Of a DNA stretch of 40,630 nucleotides, positions 15,145 through 23,856 are shown in pieces. The notes under the pieces were generated by a model. It did no database searches, had not been told where the DNA came from, and was given only the letters and a program-made list of their open reading frames with translations. The stretch spans positions 52,999 to 93,628 of the forward strand of contig HF991477.1 in assembly GCA_000433095.1 (NCBI GenBank). Direction: 5' to 3'. This DNA is from Clostridium sp. CAG:967 (GTDB lineage: Bacteria; Cyanobacteriota; Vampirovibrionia; Gastranaerophilales; Gastranaerophilaceae). Within the stretch, counting starts at the first letter, position 1. Each line of letters opens with the position of its first letter. Made by a program: the position numbers and the translations under genes.

Positions 15145-17835
15145 TTACCCGAGTGTATTTAAAAATCCTTGTTTAAATTTTTTGATTTCTTCATTGTTAT
15201 TGCCGCCTAATTGTTCAGGTTTGCTTGTGTATTTATTTTCAAAAGTATCAATTTTTGTATTTTGAATAACAGCTAAAGCTTTATCACGTGTAGCATCCGC
15301 AAAAATTGCTTCATTTTCAAATACGTAATTTGAAGCTATTTTTTTGTTGCTTGAATCACTTGAAAGCATTTTATGAACAAGTTCAAATTTTATACTAGGA
15401 GAAACACCGTCTGTGCGTAATATTGTTCTGCCGTAACCCATTTGTACTATATCGCCTATCATATCAGAGCTTAATAACTTAGGACAATATTTGCACATCA
15501 TTAAGTAAACATCTGATTTTATATTAGAAGGAAGTTTGCTAATCATTTTATAACGTTCAGCAGAATCAGCCTTCATAAAGTTGTTTATTAATTGTTTTTT
15601 ATTTTCTTGTTGAGAATTATCTGTCATTGAAACATCTTGAGCTTTAGAAATATTTACCAGAGTACCGGCAACCGTTTCAGCTACTTTTTCAGCATATTTA
15701 GCTTCCATTTTTGCAACATTAGCATTAATTTCATTTTGTACTGAAGACAAATCACCTTGGCACTTATCTATTTGTAAATTACAAGCCTCAATAGCTTTTT
15801 CATTGCCTGTAGCATAGGTAGATTTGATTGCATCAGCCTGAACACTTTTATCATATTGGTTAATATTACTTGCAGCTCTTTCCAAGACTTCATCATATTT
15901 AGATTGCATAATATCGTTATGCATGTCTAACTGGTTATCTTTGTGAGATTTTGCAATCTGGTCAGCCAAAGTCATTTCAACTCTTTTGGTAACTTCAGGC
16001 GACAAGTCTTGTGCAACTGTTCTAATATGTTTAAAGGCAGGTGTTTGATTATCTTTGTGTAATGTTGAAGGAACTTCTGCTGCTGTTTCAACCAATTCAG
16101 GAATTTTATCTTCTAATTGGCGTTGTAAAGAAGACAATTGAACATCTTTGTTTAATTCACCTGTTGTTTTTACTGCGTGTTTTCTTACATTAACTGTACC
16201 ATTTTCTCTAATAACTTTGTCAACTTCATTTTGAGTTTCAGATTTTTTAGAACTGTTTCTTAAGTTGTCAACTACGCCTATTTGAGTTTCTTCATCTTGT
16301 GATAAAATATGTACACGGGCAATGGCTGCTCTTTGTTCTTCTTTACTGTTTAATTGTAAAGATTGAGCTGTTGCAGTTCGTAATTTTGAATTTTTTATAT
16401 TCTTTTCAATATTTCCTGCATAAATTGCCGCAGATTCACTATCTAACTCCGGAATAGCTCTGTTTATCAATAACAATTCTGTTGCTACCGGCGGTTCGCT
16501 TACTTCAATTGCATGTTTTCCTGCGAATTTTACAGCTTTAGTAGCTAAATCCTGAGCTAATGCTAAATCGCCTGCACGTCTGGCATCCAATGCACAAGCC
16601 ATTACAGCATCATGGTAATCTTTGGTATTTCCTCCATGTTTCTTTAACAAAATCTTATTTAAGACATCAGCTTTGTTTGTAGGAATTGCAGAGTTATATT
16701 CATCAGCATATTCAGAATTTTGAATTTCCGCATACAAAGAAGGAGGTTCATTAGGTTTAATTTCTTCATTATTAGCAATTTCAGCTAATTTATCTTGTTT
16801 AACTGATTTTAAATCTAAACCTTTTAAATAATTCAATTGAGTTTTTTCATATTCGCTTAGTTCTTCACCGCTTTCTGATTTATTTTTTAAATAATCCAGC
16901 TGTACTTTTTCAATGTTTAATTTTTCGGATTTTAATATTCCGGAAACCTCACCCGGACAGATATTACGTTCTTCGCCCTTAACGGTTTTGAAATAGTAAT
17001 TTGTTGATTCAGCCAACAAGTTTGTTTTATCCCAAAAATCTTTATCAGAGTTACTGAATGATGATTTTCTGTTTTCAAACTTGTCAGTTTCATTTAACTC
17101 ATTTAAGTAATCATATAAAACTTCTTCTTTTTGTTCGGCAGATAACTTTTTAAATTCATCAGCTGACATACCAAGCCTGTTTGCTGCTTGAATTTCACTC
17201 ATTAAACTATCTGCTACAGAATGCTGACCTTTTCTGCCAAATATTTTAGCAAATTCACCTTTATGAGATTTTTCGGCCTCCAAAATAGGTTTAACTATGG
17301 CATTGCGTTCTTCATCAGTAAGTTTATTCCAGTCTTCCTCTGTTTTAGGATTTTTGGAATCACCATACAAAAATTTATTTTTTGCTAATTCATAAGCAAT
17401 GACTTCGCCTTTTTTATTTAAATTTAATTCATTAAAAACTGCTTTATCAAATGTTGAGCCGCCTGATGCCGAATGAATTTCATCGTGATTATGCTCTGAA
17501 TGAACAGTCTTTTCTGTTTCATTAGCATTAACAATCTCAGCTTGTTTTGTTTCAACTTTAGTTCCTACAGCAACAGTTTCAGGTGCAGCAGATTTTGCTG
17601 CAATTATTTTAATCTGTTCCTCTCTTGAAAGAGTGTCAAATCCGGGATGCTTAATAATTAATTCATTATATTGCTCTTTAGTTATACCCAGTTTTTTTAA
17701 TATTTCATCTATGGAAGGTTTTGATACAATAGGAATAGCTTGAGACGAAGAAGCAGACACCGCTGCTGTAGTTGATGCAGACTTAGGTGCTTCTGTAGCT
17801 ATAGTTTTATTTAAATTTATATTTAACTCAGACAT
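15145..17835 (-). CDS. Large hypothetical helical protein, 896 aa
   Basis: I do not recognise a family. The N-terminal 35 residues are low complexity (Ser, Ala, Thr), followed by a short helical unit (about 40-80: DEILKKLGITKEQYNELI, LSREEQIKIIA). A His/Glu-rich linker comes next (HSEHNHDEIH near residue 118), then long charged helical stretches to the end. No signal peptide or transmembrane helix is evident. Several segments suggest helical-repeat packing, such as the Ala-rich part around residues 410-520. The region around 690-730 (AKMEAKYAEKVAETVAGTL) could form a coiled coil. It follows the 381-aa gene on the same strand after 96 bp with a possible hairpin between. A terminator follows. 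Its function is unknown; it may be a structural or envelope-associated protein. Confidence 0.75.
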   Translation of the reverse strand: MSELNINLNKTIATEAPKSASTTAAVSASSSQAIPIVSKPSIDEILKKLGITKEQYNELIIKHPGFDTLSREEQIKIIAAKSAAPETVAVGTKVETKQAEIVNANETEKTVHSEHNHDEIHSASGGSTFDKAVFNELNLNKKGEVIAYELAKNKFLYGDSKNPKTEEDWNKLTDEERNAIVKPILEAEKSHKGEFAKIFGRKGQHSVADSLMSEIQAANRLGMSADEFKKLSAEQKEEVLYDYLNELNETDKFENRKSSFSNSDKDFWDKTNLLAESTNYYFKTVKGEERNICPGEVSGILKSEKLNIEKVQLDYLKNKSESGEELSEYEKTQLNYLKGLDLKSVKQDKLAEIANNEEIKPNEPPSLYAEIQNSEYADEYNSAIPTNKADVLNKILLKKHGGNTKDYHDAVMACALDARRAGDLALAQDLATKAVKFAGKHAIEVSEPPVATELLLINRAIPELDSESAAIYAGNIEKNIKNSKLRTATAQSLQLNSKEEQRAAIARVHILSQDEETQIGVVDNLRNSSKKSETQNEVDKVIRENGTVNVRKHAVKTTGELNKDVQLSSLQRQLEDKIPELVETAAEVPSTLHKDNQTPAFKHIRTVAQDLSPEVTKRVEMTLADQIAKSHKDNQLDMHNDIMQSKYDEVLERAASNINQYDKSVQADAIKSTYATGNEKAIEACNLQIDKCQGDLSSVQNEINANVAKMEAKYAEKVAETVAGTLVNISKAQDVSMTDNSQQENKKQLINNFMKADSAERYKMISKLPSNIKSDVYLMMCKYCPKLLSSDMIGDIVQMGYGRTILRTDGVSPSIKFELVHKMLSSDSSNKKIASNYVFENEAIFADATRDKALAVIQNTKIDTFENKYTSKPEQLGGNNNEEIKKFKQGFLNTLG

Positions 17836-17869
17836 ACTTCGCTCTCAATTTTATCTTCTTACCCATATA

Positions 17870-17904
17870 AAAACATGCCAAAAGCATGGATTTCAGCATG
17901 TTTT
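17870..17904 (-). terminator. Possible hairpin between two unknown genes
   Basis: Inverted repeat AAAACATGC / GCATGTTTT with a 17-nt loop that itself contains another CATG. On the minus strand a T-run follows, so it may be a weak terminator after the 381-aa gene. Four CATG tetramers lie within 45 bp here, so an operator is the other option. Confidence 0.35.
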
Positions 17905-17931
17905 AACATGTTTACAAATATTTACATTCAA

Positions 17932-19077
17932 TTAATTTAATGGTATAAGAGCACCTTTTGGAGAAATATTATATACTTTATTTCCAGGTTTACAGGTGAA
18001 TACATTATAACAAGATGCCGGATCATTATAAATAATTGTTAAAGCATTAGTCAAATCCATATCAGAAATATAATGTTTTCTGTCATTACCGTCCTTTAAT
18101 TCAACAATACCGTATTCTATTATCTGAGGTTCAGAGTCTTTAGCAAAAAATGTTGCTTTTGCAGGTATGTTTGCTCTTACGGTTAAAGCAGGACCACCAT
18201 CTTTTTTCAATGAAACCAATTCAATTTCATCAGCACCGGTAATTGAGTAATATGTAATATTATAGTTGCCGTTTTTGCCTTTGTAATCTTGTGATCCTAA
18301 ACGTTTATATTTAGAATAATCACAAGGAACAGCATTCTTCATTGTATTTGCCGGCGCCACATTCTGCAAATCGTATGAAGATGCAGGACGAATTTTTCTA
18401 TCATAAGTTGTTACTTTAATGCCACTGTTATTTCTTGGAGATTCTAATTCTGAGCGAACAAATTTACATATTTCTTTCTCAGATATTACATCTCTTGTAA
18501 AATTACTGTTTTGTTCTTTTTCTATATCATTTATAAACATTTGTTGAAGCGAGAAATTGTTGCTTGCAGAATTGTCACTTGAAACTATTTCGTAATTATA
18601 TTCGCAAAAATCTTTTAAATCATATGTTTTTAAAATTTTCGGATTAGACTTGTCAGTGTCATCAATAACTCCAATATTTACTTCTTCAAATGTAGAATCA
18701 TTATTATCAGTACTTACAAAATTAACAACACGAACTTCATTTCTTTTATATACTTCACCGTTAGGTTTTTGATAACTTGCCTCATAACTATAAGCTTTGT
18801 GTTTTATAATTTTTCTATCAGATTGCTCATAATTATTTAAATTTTCTATTTCATATAACTCTATTGTATCCTCAATTCTGTCAACATATTTGTTTGATGC
18901 ACTACTTGCCATAGGGCTCATTGCAAGTATTGTTGCAGCTAAAGGAACTGCTAGTTTGTGTGAGATAGAGTTAGTTGAATTACTGTTTTGATGCTGATTT
19001 TTCTTTTTATTACCTTCAAAGTTTAATTGGTTGTATCTGTTTACTAATGATACTGATGCCACAGGTCTGATTGTCAT
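17932..19077 (-). CDS. Hypothetical exported or membrane-tethered protein, 381 aa
   Basis: No known family recognised. It begins with a 40-residue polar, basic leader (SVSLVNRYNQLNFEGNKKK then Asn/Ser-rich). A hydrophobic segment follows at 41-60 (LAVPLAATILAMSPMASSA) ending in Ala-Ser-Ala, which could be a signal peptidase site or an anchor. The remainder is a beta-rich soluble domain with few cysteines (CEYN, PCDYS, SCYNVFTC). The unusually long n-region before the hydrophobic core is odd for a simple signal peptide. A GGGG lies 9 nt before the ATG. It precedes the 896-aa unknown protein, and the two may form an operon. Confidence 0.7.
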   Translation of the reverse strand: MTIRPVASVSLVNRYNQLNFEGNKKKNQHQNSNSTNSISHKLAVPLAATILAMSPMASSASNKYVDRIEDTIELYEIENLNNYEQSDRKIIKHKAYSYEASYQKPNGEVYKRNEVRVVNFVSTDNNDSTFEEVNIGVIDDTDKSNPKILKTYDLKDFCEYNYEIVSSDNSASNNFSLQQMFINDIEKEQNSNFTRDVISEKEICKFVRSELESPRNNSGIKVTTYDRKIRPASSYDLQNVAPANTMKNAVPCDYSKYKRLGSQDYKGKNGNYNITYYSITGADEIELVSLKKDGGPALTVRANIPAKATFFAKDSEPQIIEYGIVELKDGNDRKHYISDMDLTNALTIIYNDPASCYNVFTCKPGNKVYNISPKGALIPLN

Positions 19078-19332
19078 AGTCTTTTACCCCATTGTATTAG
19101 AATTTACATATTACTTTTTATAAAATTTTGTACTGATAATTTAAGGCAAGTAATAATTTTTTTTTGCCAGTTATTTCTATTCATTAATTCCCTTAATCCG
19201 TATTATATCAACTCATAGAGACGTTTGTAAAATAGTATATACGATATTAACAATTCTTTACACTTGCACCCTTTCTTTGTTTGTTGTACCTTATATTTGT
19301 ATTAAATGCTTACATAAAGAAGGAGAACTCAA

Positions 19333-20292
19333 ATGAGTGAAAGAAAATTAGTTGGAACAGGAGAAATGTTCAAAAAAGCATTAGCAGGCGGTTATGCTAT
19401 TGGTGCTTACAACGTTAACAACATGGAAATTTTACAAGGTATTGCAGAAGCTGCTGAAGAAACTCAATCACCTATCATTCTTCAAGTATCTGCAGGCGCT
19501 AGAAAATACGCTAACCAAACTTACTTAATTAAACTTGTTGAAGCTGCTTTAGCTACAACTACAGTACCTATCGCTTTACACCTTGATCACGGTGCTGATT
19601 TTGAAATTTGTAAAGCTTGTATTGACGGCGGTTTTTCATCTGTTATGATTGACGGTTCAAGATTCCCGTTAGAAGAAAATATTGCTTTAACTAAACAAGT
19701 TGTTGAATATGCTCATCCTCGTGGAGTTTCTGTTGAAGCTGAACTTGGTAAATTAGCAGGTGTTGAAGACGATGTTAAAGTTCATGCTGCTGATTCAACT
19801 TACACTGATCCTCAAGAAGCTGCAAGATTTGTAAAAGAAACAGGTTGTGATTCTTTAGCTGTTGCTATCGGTACTTCACACGGTGCTTACAAATTCTCAG
19901 GCGAAGCTAAATTAGACTTTGACAGATTAGCTGAAATTAAAAAAGCAGTAAACGAAGCTGTAGGATATGACTTCCCGTTAGTACTTCACGGTTCTTCATC
20001 AGTTCCTGCTGAATTCGTTGCTAAATGCAACCAATACGGCGGTCAATTACCTAACGCTCAAGGTGTTCCTGAAGATATGTTAGCTTATGCTTCTAAACAC
20101 GGTGTTGCTAAAATTAATATTGATACAGACTTAAGATTAGCAATGACATCTACTATCAGAGAGTTCTTTGTTGAACACCCTGACAAATTTGACCCACGTG
20201 AATATATGGGACCTGGCAGAACTGCAGTTAAAGAAATGGTTAAACACAAAATGGTTGACGTTCTTGGTACAGCAGGTCATGCTCAAGACTAG
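19333..20292 (+). CDS. fba: Fructose-bisphosphate aldolase, class II
   Basis: Cleaves fructose 1,6-bisphosphate to glyceraldehyde 3-phosphate and dihydroxyacetone phosphate (and the reverse), zinc dependent. 319 aa. Zinc and catalytic segments are intact: LHLDHGADF, SVEAELGKLAG, AIGTSHGAY, LHGSSSVP and INIDTDLR. Codon use is strongly skewed to a small set (GCT, GTT, TTA, AAA, GAA), as expected for a highly expressed glycolytic gene. AAGGAGA lies 7 nt before the ATG and a strong terminator follows. It is single; the 255 bp before it hold no other gene that I can see. Confidence 0.95.
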   Translation: MSERKLVGTGEMFKKALAGGYAIGAYNVNNMEILQGIAEAAEETQSPIILQVSAGARKYANQTYLIKLVEAALATTTVPIALHLDHGADFEICKACIDGGFSSVMIDGSRFPLEENIALTKQVVEYAHPRGVSVEAELGKLAGVEDDVKVHAADSTYTDPQEAARFVKETGCDSLAVAIGTSHGAYKFSGEAKLDFDRLAEIKKAVNEAVGYDFPLVLHGSSSVPAEFVAKCNQYGGQLPNAQGVPEDMLAYASKHGVAKINIDTDLRLAMTSTIREFFVEHPDKFDPREYMGPGRTAVKEMVKHKMVDVLGTAGHAQD

Positions 20293-20310
20293 TAAAATGT
20301 ATTAAATACA

Positions 20311-20340
20311 AAAAGACCTCTTAACAGAGGTCTTTTTTTT
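20311..20340. terminator. Bidirectional terminator between fba and the LysM gene
   Basis: Stem AAAGACCTCT / AGAGGTCTTT, loop TAAC, followed by eight or more T on the plus strand. The convergent LysM gene stops 5 bp away and can use it from the other side. Confidence 0.9.
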
Positions 20341-20344
20341 GATT

Positions 20345-21466
20345 TTAAGATGCAAGTTTTAATTTATCATTAGGCTTTATCATTACATGATAATTATCCT
20401 GTTCAAATTTTAAGTTATTATCATTCATAATTATTTTAACTTCCTCTAAGATATCTTTGTCTGTAGGAGAATAGTCTTTTTTATCTTTATGTTTATCTAG
20501 CAGGTTACTTTTTGCAATATTCCATACAGAGTCGCCTTTTTTAACAATATATTCTTTGTTTTGCATTTCTGGTTCCGGTGAAGCTGCAACAGGAACCGGT
20601 GTCTCTACAGGCTTTTCATCTGTAGCTGCGGGAATATCTTCTTTCTTTTCCTGTATAACAGGTTCCTCTGCTATAGTTTCCGTTTTTTCAGTGTCATTTA
20701 AAGGTTTTAGTTCGGCAGTTTTACTTTTTTCTTTATCTGAACAAGCAACTGCTGTAAGTCCTGCACCAACCAGTGCTATTGCACCTGTTATCAATGCGGC
20801 TTTACCTTTGCTTGATTTGAAGAACTTCAAAAATTTACCTGTATTTTTACCGTTCTTTGCAAGGTTTTTAGTATTGCCTGCCGCTTGATGCATTTCACGT
20901 GCCGCTGCATCTTCTGCATCAGCCACTTGATTTGCTACGGATGCAAACTGATTTGATTTTGCCTCTCTTTCAAGGAAAGCTTTTTCCAAATCACTTGCAT
21001 ATTTTGCTTCATAGGACTGTCTTGCAGCTCCTGACAAAGGTCTTTTACTTTCTATACCAAGTCTTTCATCTATCTGGGCAGAAGTCACTCCTTGAAATCT
21101 TGCACCTTGTTCTGCCCTGCGGGCATTTGCCAGTGCATCACGTTTAAGTGTTTCTTGTTTTCTTACTGCATCTTCAAGCTTATTTAATTCAGAATATTTA
21201 TTCATTCTTGTATTATATGCATCTATAGAGGCTTGTGAAGGCATTCCGTTTCCCTGTTGGACAGGCTGATAACCTTTCAAACCTTCTCTAAGTCTTGCAG
21301 CTTCTTTTTTAGATAATTTTTGTTTTTTTGGGGTCTTCTTTTTCCTTTCAGAACGCCCCCCCCCCGAAGTTGACCTTGTACGATTTTCTAATTCTTGTAA
21401 ATAGGCAGCCCTATTATCTTGCATACTAAAACTAACGGAATTAAATCCGAATGCAGCATCAGTCAT
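20345..21466 (-). CDS. LysM-domain envelope protein with a G10-encoded Gly run
   Basis: 373 aa. The start ATG at 21466 is chosen because AGGAGG lies exactly 7 nt upstream; the frame continues 12 codons further without a ribosome site. The N-terminal 210 residues are polar, basic and helical (KKTPKKQKLSKKEAARLREG, Ala/Gln-rich coiled-coil-like). One hydrophobic segment follows (about 223-242, ALITGAIALVGAGLTAVAC), then a Pro/Glu-rich linker and a C-terminal LysM-like domain from about 305 (YIVKKGDSVWNIAK). LysM binds peptidoglycan, so the protein probably spans the membrane and touches the wall. Gly35-37 are encoded by a run of ten G on the coding strand, in frame here; one base more or less would truncate the protein near residue 40. 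Confidence 0.82.
   Translation of the reverse strand: MTDAAFGFNSVSFSMQDNRAAYLQELENRTRSTSGGGRSERKKKTPKKQKLSKKEAARLREGLKGYQPVQQGNGMPSQASIDAYNTRMNKYSELNKLEDAVRKQETLKRDALANARRAEQGARFQGVTSAQIDERLGIESKRPLSGAARQSYEAKYASDLEKAFLEREAKSNQFASVANQVADAEDAAAREMHQAAGNTKNLAKNGKNTGKFLKFFKSSKGKAALITGAIALVGAGLTAVACSDKEKSKTAELKPLNDTEKTETIAEEPVIQEKKEDIPAATDEKPVETPVPVAASPEPEMQNKEYIVKKGDSVWNIAKSNLLDKHKDKKDYSPTDKDILEEVKIIMNDNNLKFEQDNYHVMIKPNDKLKLAS
21356..21365 (+). repeat. C10 homopolymer in the LysM gene (tract 2)
   Basis: The second GCCCCCCCCCCGAA. Read on the coding (minus) strand it gives TCG GGG GGG GGG CGT, Ser-Gly-Gly-Gly-Arg. The frame is open with ten bases. Confidence 0.9.
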
Positions 21467-21581
21467 AAAATTTCCTCCTGTTTTTGATTTTGCCTGTGAC
21501 AAAACCAGAATATCCCCTGTATAGTTATATAAAAATTTTTAATACTAATAATTGACTAAATATTAACAAATATTTACATAT

Positions 21582-21614
21582 AAAAAAGAGAACTGAAATT
21601 CAGTTCTCTTTTAA
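21582..21614 (-). terminator. Terminator of ftsZ
   Basis: Stem AAAAGAGAACTGA / TCAGTTCTCTTTT with an AAT loop, 25 bp after the ftsZ stop, with T-rich continuation on the minus strand. Confidence 0.88.
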
Positions 21615-21636
21615 TCTTTTTCATCTTCCAATTTAA

Positions 21637-22818
21637 TTACTTTTTCAAGAAATCAGGAATTTCAATGTTTGTGAAGCTTGGAGAAACTTCAGGCATTGAA
21701 CTTCTTCTAACTGAAGATTGCGGAGCTGAAGCAGGAGTATTGTTGAAAGTTCCTGCAAAGAAGTCAGATGCACTAAGCTGTTTAACTTCTGTTTTTTCTT
21801 CTGGTTTTTGATTTTTCATTTCAAAACCTGTTGCAATAACCGTAATCTGGATTTCGCCCTGAATATTTTCATTAACAGCTGTACCTATAATAACAGTAGC
21901 ATCATCATTAACAGCATCGTGGATGATATTAGCAGCATCAGAAATTTCGTGAAGTGTCATATCAGGTCCGCCTGTAATGTTAACGATTACGCCTGTAGCG
22001 CCGTTAATTGAAGATTCAAGCAATTGAGAGTTAATAGCGATTTCAGCAGCTTTAACAGCTCTTCCTTCGCCCTGACCACGACCGATACCCATAAGAGCTG
22101 AACCTGATGATTGCATAACGCATTTAACATCAGCAAAGTCAACGTTGATAAGTCCGGGAACTGTAATGATATCAGAAATACCTTGAACACCTCTTAAAAG
22201 AACTTCATCAACAATAATGAACGATTCAGTCAAAGATACCTGTCTGTCAACAACTTGAAGTAATTTATCATTAGGAACGACAATAACGGCATCAACAGCT
22301 TCTCTTAGTTTTTCTAAACCTTGATTAGCTTGATTTTGTCTTTTTCTTCCTTCCCATGTGAAAGGTTTTGTAACAACTGCAATTGTTAATATACCTAATT
22401 CTTTAGCAATTTTAGCAACAACAGGAGCTGCACCGGTACCTGTACCGCCGCCCATTCCGGCAGTAATAAATACCATATCTGCGCCATCAAGAGCTTCTGT
22501 AATTTCTTGTTGAGCTTCTTCTGCTGCTTTTTCACCAACTGAAGGATCGCCGCCCGCACCAAGTCCTGATGTTGATTTAGCGCCTAATTGAATTTTATTT
22601 TTAGTTTGACCGTATTCCAAAACTTGTAAATCTGTATTCATCAACCAAAATTCTACACCTGAAAGTCCGGCTTTAATCATACGGTTAACAGCATTTCCGC
22701 CGCCGCCGCCGACACCGATAACTTTAATTTTAGTCGGATTTATTGGAGACCTTTGAATTTGATCATTGCTTGTTGTTTCATCTTTCTTAGCAAAGATATC
22801 TGATACGAAATTTTCCAC
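21637..22818 (-). CDS. ftsZ: Cell division protein FtsZ
   Basis: Tubulin-like GTPase that forms the Z ring. 393 aa. The nucleotide-binding start GVGGGGGNAVNRMI (about 36-49), the tubulin signature GGGTGTGAAPVVA and the T7 synergy-loop region NVDFADVKCVM are all present. After a variable linker the C-terminal peptide reads FTNIEIPDFLKK, close to the conserved DIPxFLR-type tail that binds FtsA, SepF and ZipA partners. SepF is encoded 2 kb away. The start is GTG with GAGG 8 nt upstream. It stands alone, with its own terminator and a 161-bp upstream region holding an inverted repeat. Confidence 0.96.
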   Translation of the reverse strand: MENFVSDIFAKKDETTSNDQIQRSPINPTKIKVIGVGGGGGNAVNRMIKAGLSGVEFWLMNTDLQVLEYGQTKNKIQLGAKSTSGLGAGGDPSVGEKAAEEAQQEITEALDGADMVFITAGMGGGTGTGAAPVVAKIAKELGILTIAVVTKPFTWEGRKRQNQANQGLEKLREAVDAVIVVPNDKLLQVVDRQVSLTESFIIVDEVLLRGVQGISDIITVPGLINVDFADVKCVMQSSGSALMGIGRGQGEGRAVKAAEIAINSQLLESSINGATGVIVNITGGPDMTLHEISDAANIIHDAVNDDATVIIGTAVNENIQGEIQITVIATGFEMKNQKPEEKTEVKQLSASDFFAGTFNNTPASAPQSSVRRSSMPEVSPSFTNIEIPDFLKK

Positions 22819-22857
22819 TATTTTTACCTCTTTATATATTGTATGCTATTAATCTTC

Positions 22858-22879
22858 AATAGTATAATAACATACTATT
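22858..22879. promoter_or_regulatory. Inverted repeat upstream of ftsZ
   Basis: AATAGTA and TACTATT, 7 bp each, separated by 8 bp, about 40 bp before the ftsZ start codon. It could be an operator or part of a promoter; AT-rich inverted repeats also arise by chance. Confidence 0.25.
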
Positions 22880-22979
22880 TTAAATAGAAAAAAAGTACAA
22901 TAATTTCCTTATAATTATGAACAAAAATTAATATAAATCGCCGAAATACAAACATAATAAGGAAATCGGCATGCCCATA

Positions 22980-23780
22980 TTATTTAATATAAGCAGGCGG
23001 CAATCCCCAGTGCAATTTATTGCGCAAAATAGAATAAAACTCCGAATCCTCCAATAAAGCAAGCTTTGCAGTGAATTCAGATTTTGACACTTCTATTTCG
23101 GAATTAAATTCATAAAATTCCTGACCGTCTGTTGAAAGAACATATTTTGTTTTCTCATCCGTACATATAGTAATTGTTTCATTATCGGGAACAACAATAG
23201 GACGAGCTGTCAATGTATGCGGGCATATAGGAACGATTACAAACGCATTCAATTCCGGTGATAATACAGGTCCGCCTGCTGACAAACCGTAAGCTGTAGA
23301 CCCTGTAGGCGTTGATACTATTATTCCGTCTGCAAGATAGTCACAAACAAACTTATTGTTAATTTTTAAAGAAAAACGTGAAGTTCTGCCTGTATCACAG
23401 CCTTTTACTACAAAATCATTTAATGCGGTAAACTGTCCGCTTTTAAGCATTATTCTGTCTTCTATAATAAATTTTCCGTTTAATATTTTATCAACAGACA
23501 TTTCAATTTCTTCTTTGGAAGACTGCGACAAAAAGCCTAATCTGCCGAGATTTATTCCAAAAATAGGGGTTTTGGACTTTGCATAAAATCTTGCTGTTTT
23601 TAAGATTGTCCCGTCACCGCCGATGACAAATACAAAATCAAACCCGTCTTTTAACGCATCAATATTTACAATTTCCGATTTTACATTGCGGGCATTCAAA
23701 ATCTGCTGTAAAGTATCTTTAACTTCAGCCGAATGGCTTATCTCAGAATTATAACATATAGCGAAATTTTTCAGTTTCAT
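22980..23780 (-). CDS. nadK: NAD kinase
   Basis: Phosphorylates NAD to NADP with ATP or polyphosphate. 266 aa. The GGDGTIL motif stands in FVFVIGGDGTILKTA; the second conserved stretch is IVSTPTGSTAYGLSAGGPV; ALNDFVVKG covers the substrate-binding ND region. The ATG at 23780 has no clear Shine-Dalgarno. It stands downstream of the prepilin 2 gene, whose terminator lies in the 76-bp gap, so nadK has to have its own promoter there. Confidence 0.94.
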   Translation of the reverse strand: MKLKNFAICYNSEISHSAEVKDTLQQILNARNVKSEIVNIDALKDGFDFVFVIGGDGTILKTARFYAKSKTPIFGINLGRLGFLSQSSKEEIEMSVDKILNGKFIIEDRIMLKSGQFTALNDFVVKGCDTGRTSRFSLKINNKFVCDYLADGIIVSTPTGSTAYGLSAGGPVLSPELNAFVIVPICPHTLTARPIVVPDNETITICTDEKTKYVLSTDGQEFYEFNSEIEVSKSEFTAKLALLEDSEFYSILRNKLHWGLPPAYIK

Positions 23781-23825
23781 AACGAGAAAAATATAACACG
23801 ATTTATATATTTAATCAAATAACCT

Positions 23826-23853
23826 AAAAAACGCCTGTTTAAAGGCGTTTTTT
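23826..23853 (-). terminator. Terminator of prepilin 2
   Basis: Stem AAAAAACGCCT / AGGCGTTTTTT with a 6-nt loop, ending 4 bp after the prepilin 2 stop, T-run on the minus strand. Confidence 0.88.
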
Positions 23854-23856
23854 ATA

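Noticed and set aside
19078..19332. A possible RNA gene or riboswitch upstream of fba
   Set aside because: No tRNA-like T-loop, stable hairpin or recognisable riboswitch core is seen; it looks like a plain AT-rich promoter region.
21467..21502. Longer start of the LysM protein at 21502 (TTG)
   Set aside because: AGGAGG is placed 7 nt before the ATG at 21466, which decides the start.
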